64,000 nt of DNA, taken from NCBI RefSeq assembly GCF_014656375.1, contig NZ_BNCH01000007.1, positions 1 to 64,000 of the forward strand, written 5' to 3'. The stretch is from Aliiroseovarius zhejiangensis. GTDB lineage: Bacteria > Pseudomonadota > Alphaproteobacteria > Rhodobacterales > Rhodobacteraceae. The notes beneath the pieces are model-generated. The model was given only the letters and a program-made list of their open reading frames with translations. It did no database searches and was not told the DNA's origin. Below are positions 62,367 to 64,000 of the stretch, piece after piece. A program made the position numbers and the translations under genes. The first letter of the stretch is position 1; each line of letters starts with the position of its first letter.

Positions 62367-64000
62367 ATGAGCAGGATATTCAAACACACAATCGGGGCCT
62401 TGTCCCTGTCACTCTTGCCCTTTCTGGCGATGTCGAAAGGGGCAGTGGCGCAAGAATCAAGCGCGGTGAACGCGTTGAAGCAGGCGGTGCAACAGGCCCG
62501 CTCGGAGGACTGGCCCGCAGCCTTGTCGACGGCACAGGGCGGAGGGCCTTTGGTGCGCGATATCGTCGAATGGCACCGGTTGCGCCGTGGCGAGGGCAGT
62601 TTCGAGGACACCCGCGCCTTTTTGGCGAAACACCCGGATTGGCCGGGTCTGAAATACCTGCGCAAGCAATCCGAAGAGAGTATTCCGCATCGCTACGATC
62701 CACAGAAGGTGTTGGCATTCTTCAAACAGGAACCACCGCAAACCGGCCGGGGTGCGCTGCGGCACGCCGAGGCGTTGACCGCGACAGGTGCCGCCGAAGA
62801 AGCCCGCGCCCAGATCATCCTGGCCTGGACCACCCTGTCGCTGGACGAAGAAGAACATGATGCGTTCCTGTCCCGCTATGGCGACACGCTGAAACCCTAT
62901 CACTGGGACCGGCTGGATATGCTGCTTTGGCGCGGCGATACGCAGGACGCGGGCTGGATGCTGCCGTTGGTCGACAAGGATCATCAGGCGCTGGCCAAAG
63001 CGCGACTGGCCCTGCGCAAGAAGAAAGACGGCGTCGACGCGCTGATCGCCGCTGTTCCTTCTGCTTTGGCAGATGATCCGGGGCTTGCCTATGAGCGTTT
63101 TCTGTGGCGGGCGTCGAAGGGGCGCAATCAGGACGCGATCGACCTGATCCTTACCCGTTCCAATAGCGCGGCATCGCTTGGAAAACCGCATCTCTGGGCC
63201 AGTTGGCGCCGGGTTCTGGCGCGGTGGTCGATGCGCGAAGGCAAGGCGCAGCAAGCCTATCAACTGGCGGCGTTCCATCACCTGTCCGGCGGGTCGGATC
63301 AGAACGACCTTGAATGGATCGCGGGTTATGTCGCGCTGCGCAAGTTGAACGACCCCGTCACGGCGCTGGAGCATTTCCAGGCGTTCCGTCTGGCGGTGGA
63401 CACACCGATCAGCATGGGTCGCGCGGGGTATTGGCTGGGTCGCGCCTATGAGGCGTCGGGCGACGCGGTCGCGGCACAGGCTGCCTATGAGCTGGGCGGC
63501 GAATATCAGACAAGTTTCTATGGTTTACTGGCGGCTGAAAAGGCCGGGCTGCCCATGGACCCGACATTGACCGGTAACGAGCCATTTCCCCCGTTCAAAC
63601 AAGCACGGTTTTGGGGCGGGACGGTTATGGAAGCCGCGCGCCTGTTGCAAGCGGCTGGCGAACTCTATTGGGCCGAACGGTTTACCGTGCATCTGGCCGA
63701 AAGCCTTAACCGAGAAGAGATCGGCCAGCTTGCCGCATGGGCCGAAAGCGTGGATGAGCCGCATTTGCAGGTGATGATTGCCAAACAGGCCGCCCGTGTT
63801 GGTCTGACGATTCCGCGCCCCTATTATCCGACGCCGGATATCGGGCGCGGCAACCGAACGGTTCCCCGCGCGCTTGAGCTTGCCATCGCACGGCGCGAAA
63901 GCGAATTTGACCCCAGCGTCATGTCCGGTGTGGGCGCGCGTGGGTTGATGCAGCTCATGCCCGGCACCGCATCGGACATGGCCAAGCGTCTGGACATGCC
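62367..64000 (+). CDS. slt: Soluble lytic murein transglycosylase, N-terminal part (runs off the window end)
   Basis: About 544 residues are visible. A signal peptide (HTIGALSLSLLPFLAMSKGAVA) is followed by a long helical superfamily domain of repeats and, from about residue 500, the start of the SLT catalytic domain: IARRESEFDP carries the catalytic glutamate and GARGLMQLMPGTASDMAK follows. The enzyme cleaves peptidoglycan glycan strands to 1,6-anhydro products. No stop codon occurs before the window end. Confidence 0.93.
   Translation, partial: MSRIFKHTIGALSLSLLPFLAMSKGAVAQESSAVNALKQAVQQARSEDWPAALSTAQGGGPLVRDIVEWHRLRRGEGSFEDTRAFLAKHPDWPGLKYLRKQSEESIPHRYDPQKVLAFFKQEPPQTGRGALRHAEALTATGAAEEARAQIILAWTTLSLDEEEHDAFLSRYGDTLKPYHWDRLDMLLWRGDTQDAGWMLPLVDKDHQALAKARLALRKKKDGVDALIAAVPSALADDPGLAYERFLWRASKGRNQDAIDLILTRSNSAASLGKPHLWASWRRVLARWSMREGKAQQAYQLAAFHHLSGGSDQNDLEWIAGYVALRKLNDPVTALEHFQAFRLAVDTPISMGRAGYWLGRAYEASGDAVAAQAAYELGGEYQTSFYGLLAAEKAGLPMDPTLTGNEPFPPFKQARFWGGTVMEAARLLQAAGELYWAERFTVHLAESLNREEIGQLAAWAESVDEPHLQVMIAKQAARVGLTIPRPYYPTPDIGRGNRTVPRALELAIARRESEFDPSVMSGVGARGLMQLMPGTASDMAKRLDM

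Overview
This window comes from a high-G+C alphaproteobacterium, most likely a member of the Rhodobacterales (Roseobacter group). The evidence is the gene content and order: the pckA / chvI-chvG / short hprK / rapZ / EIIA / HPr cluster, an etfB-etfA-DUF6473-hbd block, methylsuccinyl-CoA dehydrogenase of the ethylmalonyl-CoA pathway, a DmdC-like acyl-CoA dehydrogenase, a 45-residue aa3-type oxidase subunit IV, and several small families that I recall mainly from Rhodobacteraceae (DUF6473, DUF6173, DUF6732). These family names come from memory of sequence patterns; no database search was possible.

Layout. 1-5.6 kb, minus strand: the 5' part of tuf, an M48 metalloprotease, a YjgN-like membrane protein and parC. 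5.8-12.0 kb, mostly plus: an SH3 protein, an SDR, a two-helix membrane protein, a corrinoid adenosyltransferase, etfBA and 3-hydroxybutyryl-CoA dehydrogenase. 12.0-19.4 kb: the regulatory PTS (HPr, EIIA, RapZ, HprK) with ChvG/ChvI, divergent from pckA. 19.5-23.2 kb: a TauE/SafE exporter, mcd, a TetR regulator with two palindromic operators, and a META-domain lipoprotein. 23.3-32.0 kb, minus: a long housekeeping run folK, rpoZ, rsh, DUF2062, pdxJ, acpS, lepB, rnc, era, DUF1491, recO, often joined by 4-base overlaps. 32.1-40.0 kb: a NYN nuclease, ispH, a methyltransferase, rnhA, a def / degenerate def / fmt group, a C-S lyase and an L,D-transpeptidase. 40.1-48.5 kb, minus: photolyase and a tightly overlapping corrin-ring operon (cbiX-cobH-cobL-cobI-cbiG/cobJ-cobM) that begins with a small DUF6732 gene and a structured leader. 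48.5-57.4 kb: a DsbD-N-like protein, YqgE, TsaC, a DmdC-like dehydrogenase with an MBL-fold hydrolase, a beta-hydroxyacid dehydrogenase, small proteins and azlCD. 57.5-60.7 kb: the molybdenum cofactor genes fdhD, mobA and a mobB-moeA fusion. 60.8-64 kb: smpB, dapA and the 5' part of a lytic transglycosylase.

Functionally the window is chromosomal core: carbon flux (pckA, mcd, etf, hbd) beside a phosphorelay and two-component system that probably senses nutrient or envelope state, cofactor synthesis (B12, Moco, PLP, folate) and information processing. I saw no insertion sequence, prophage, integron, CRISPR array, rRNA or tRNA gene. No convincing new defence or mobile system is present. The most interesting items are subtle: a peptide deformylase paralogue lacking both the metal-ligand cysteine and the catalytic glutamate, a pair of 47-nt inverted hairpin repeats with compensatory stem changes, structured leaders before the cobalamin operon and before etfBA, and repeat motifs in the pckA-chvI and mcd promoter regions.
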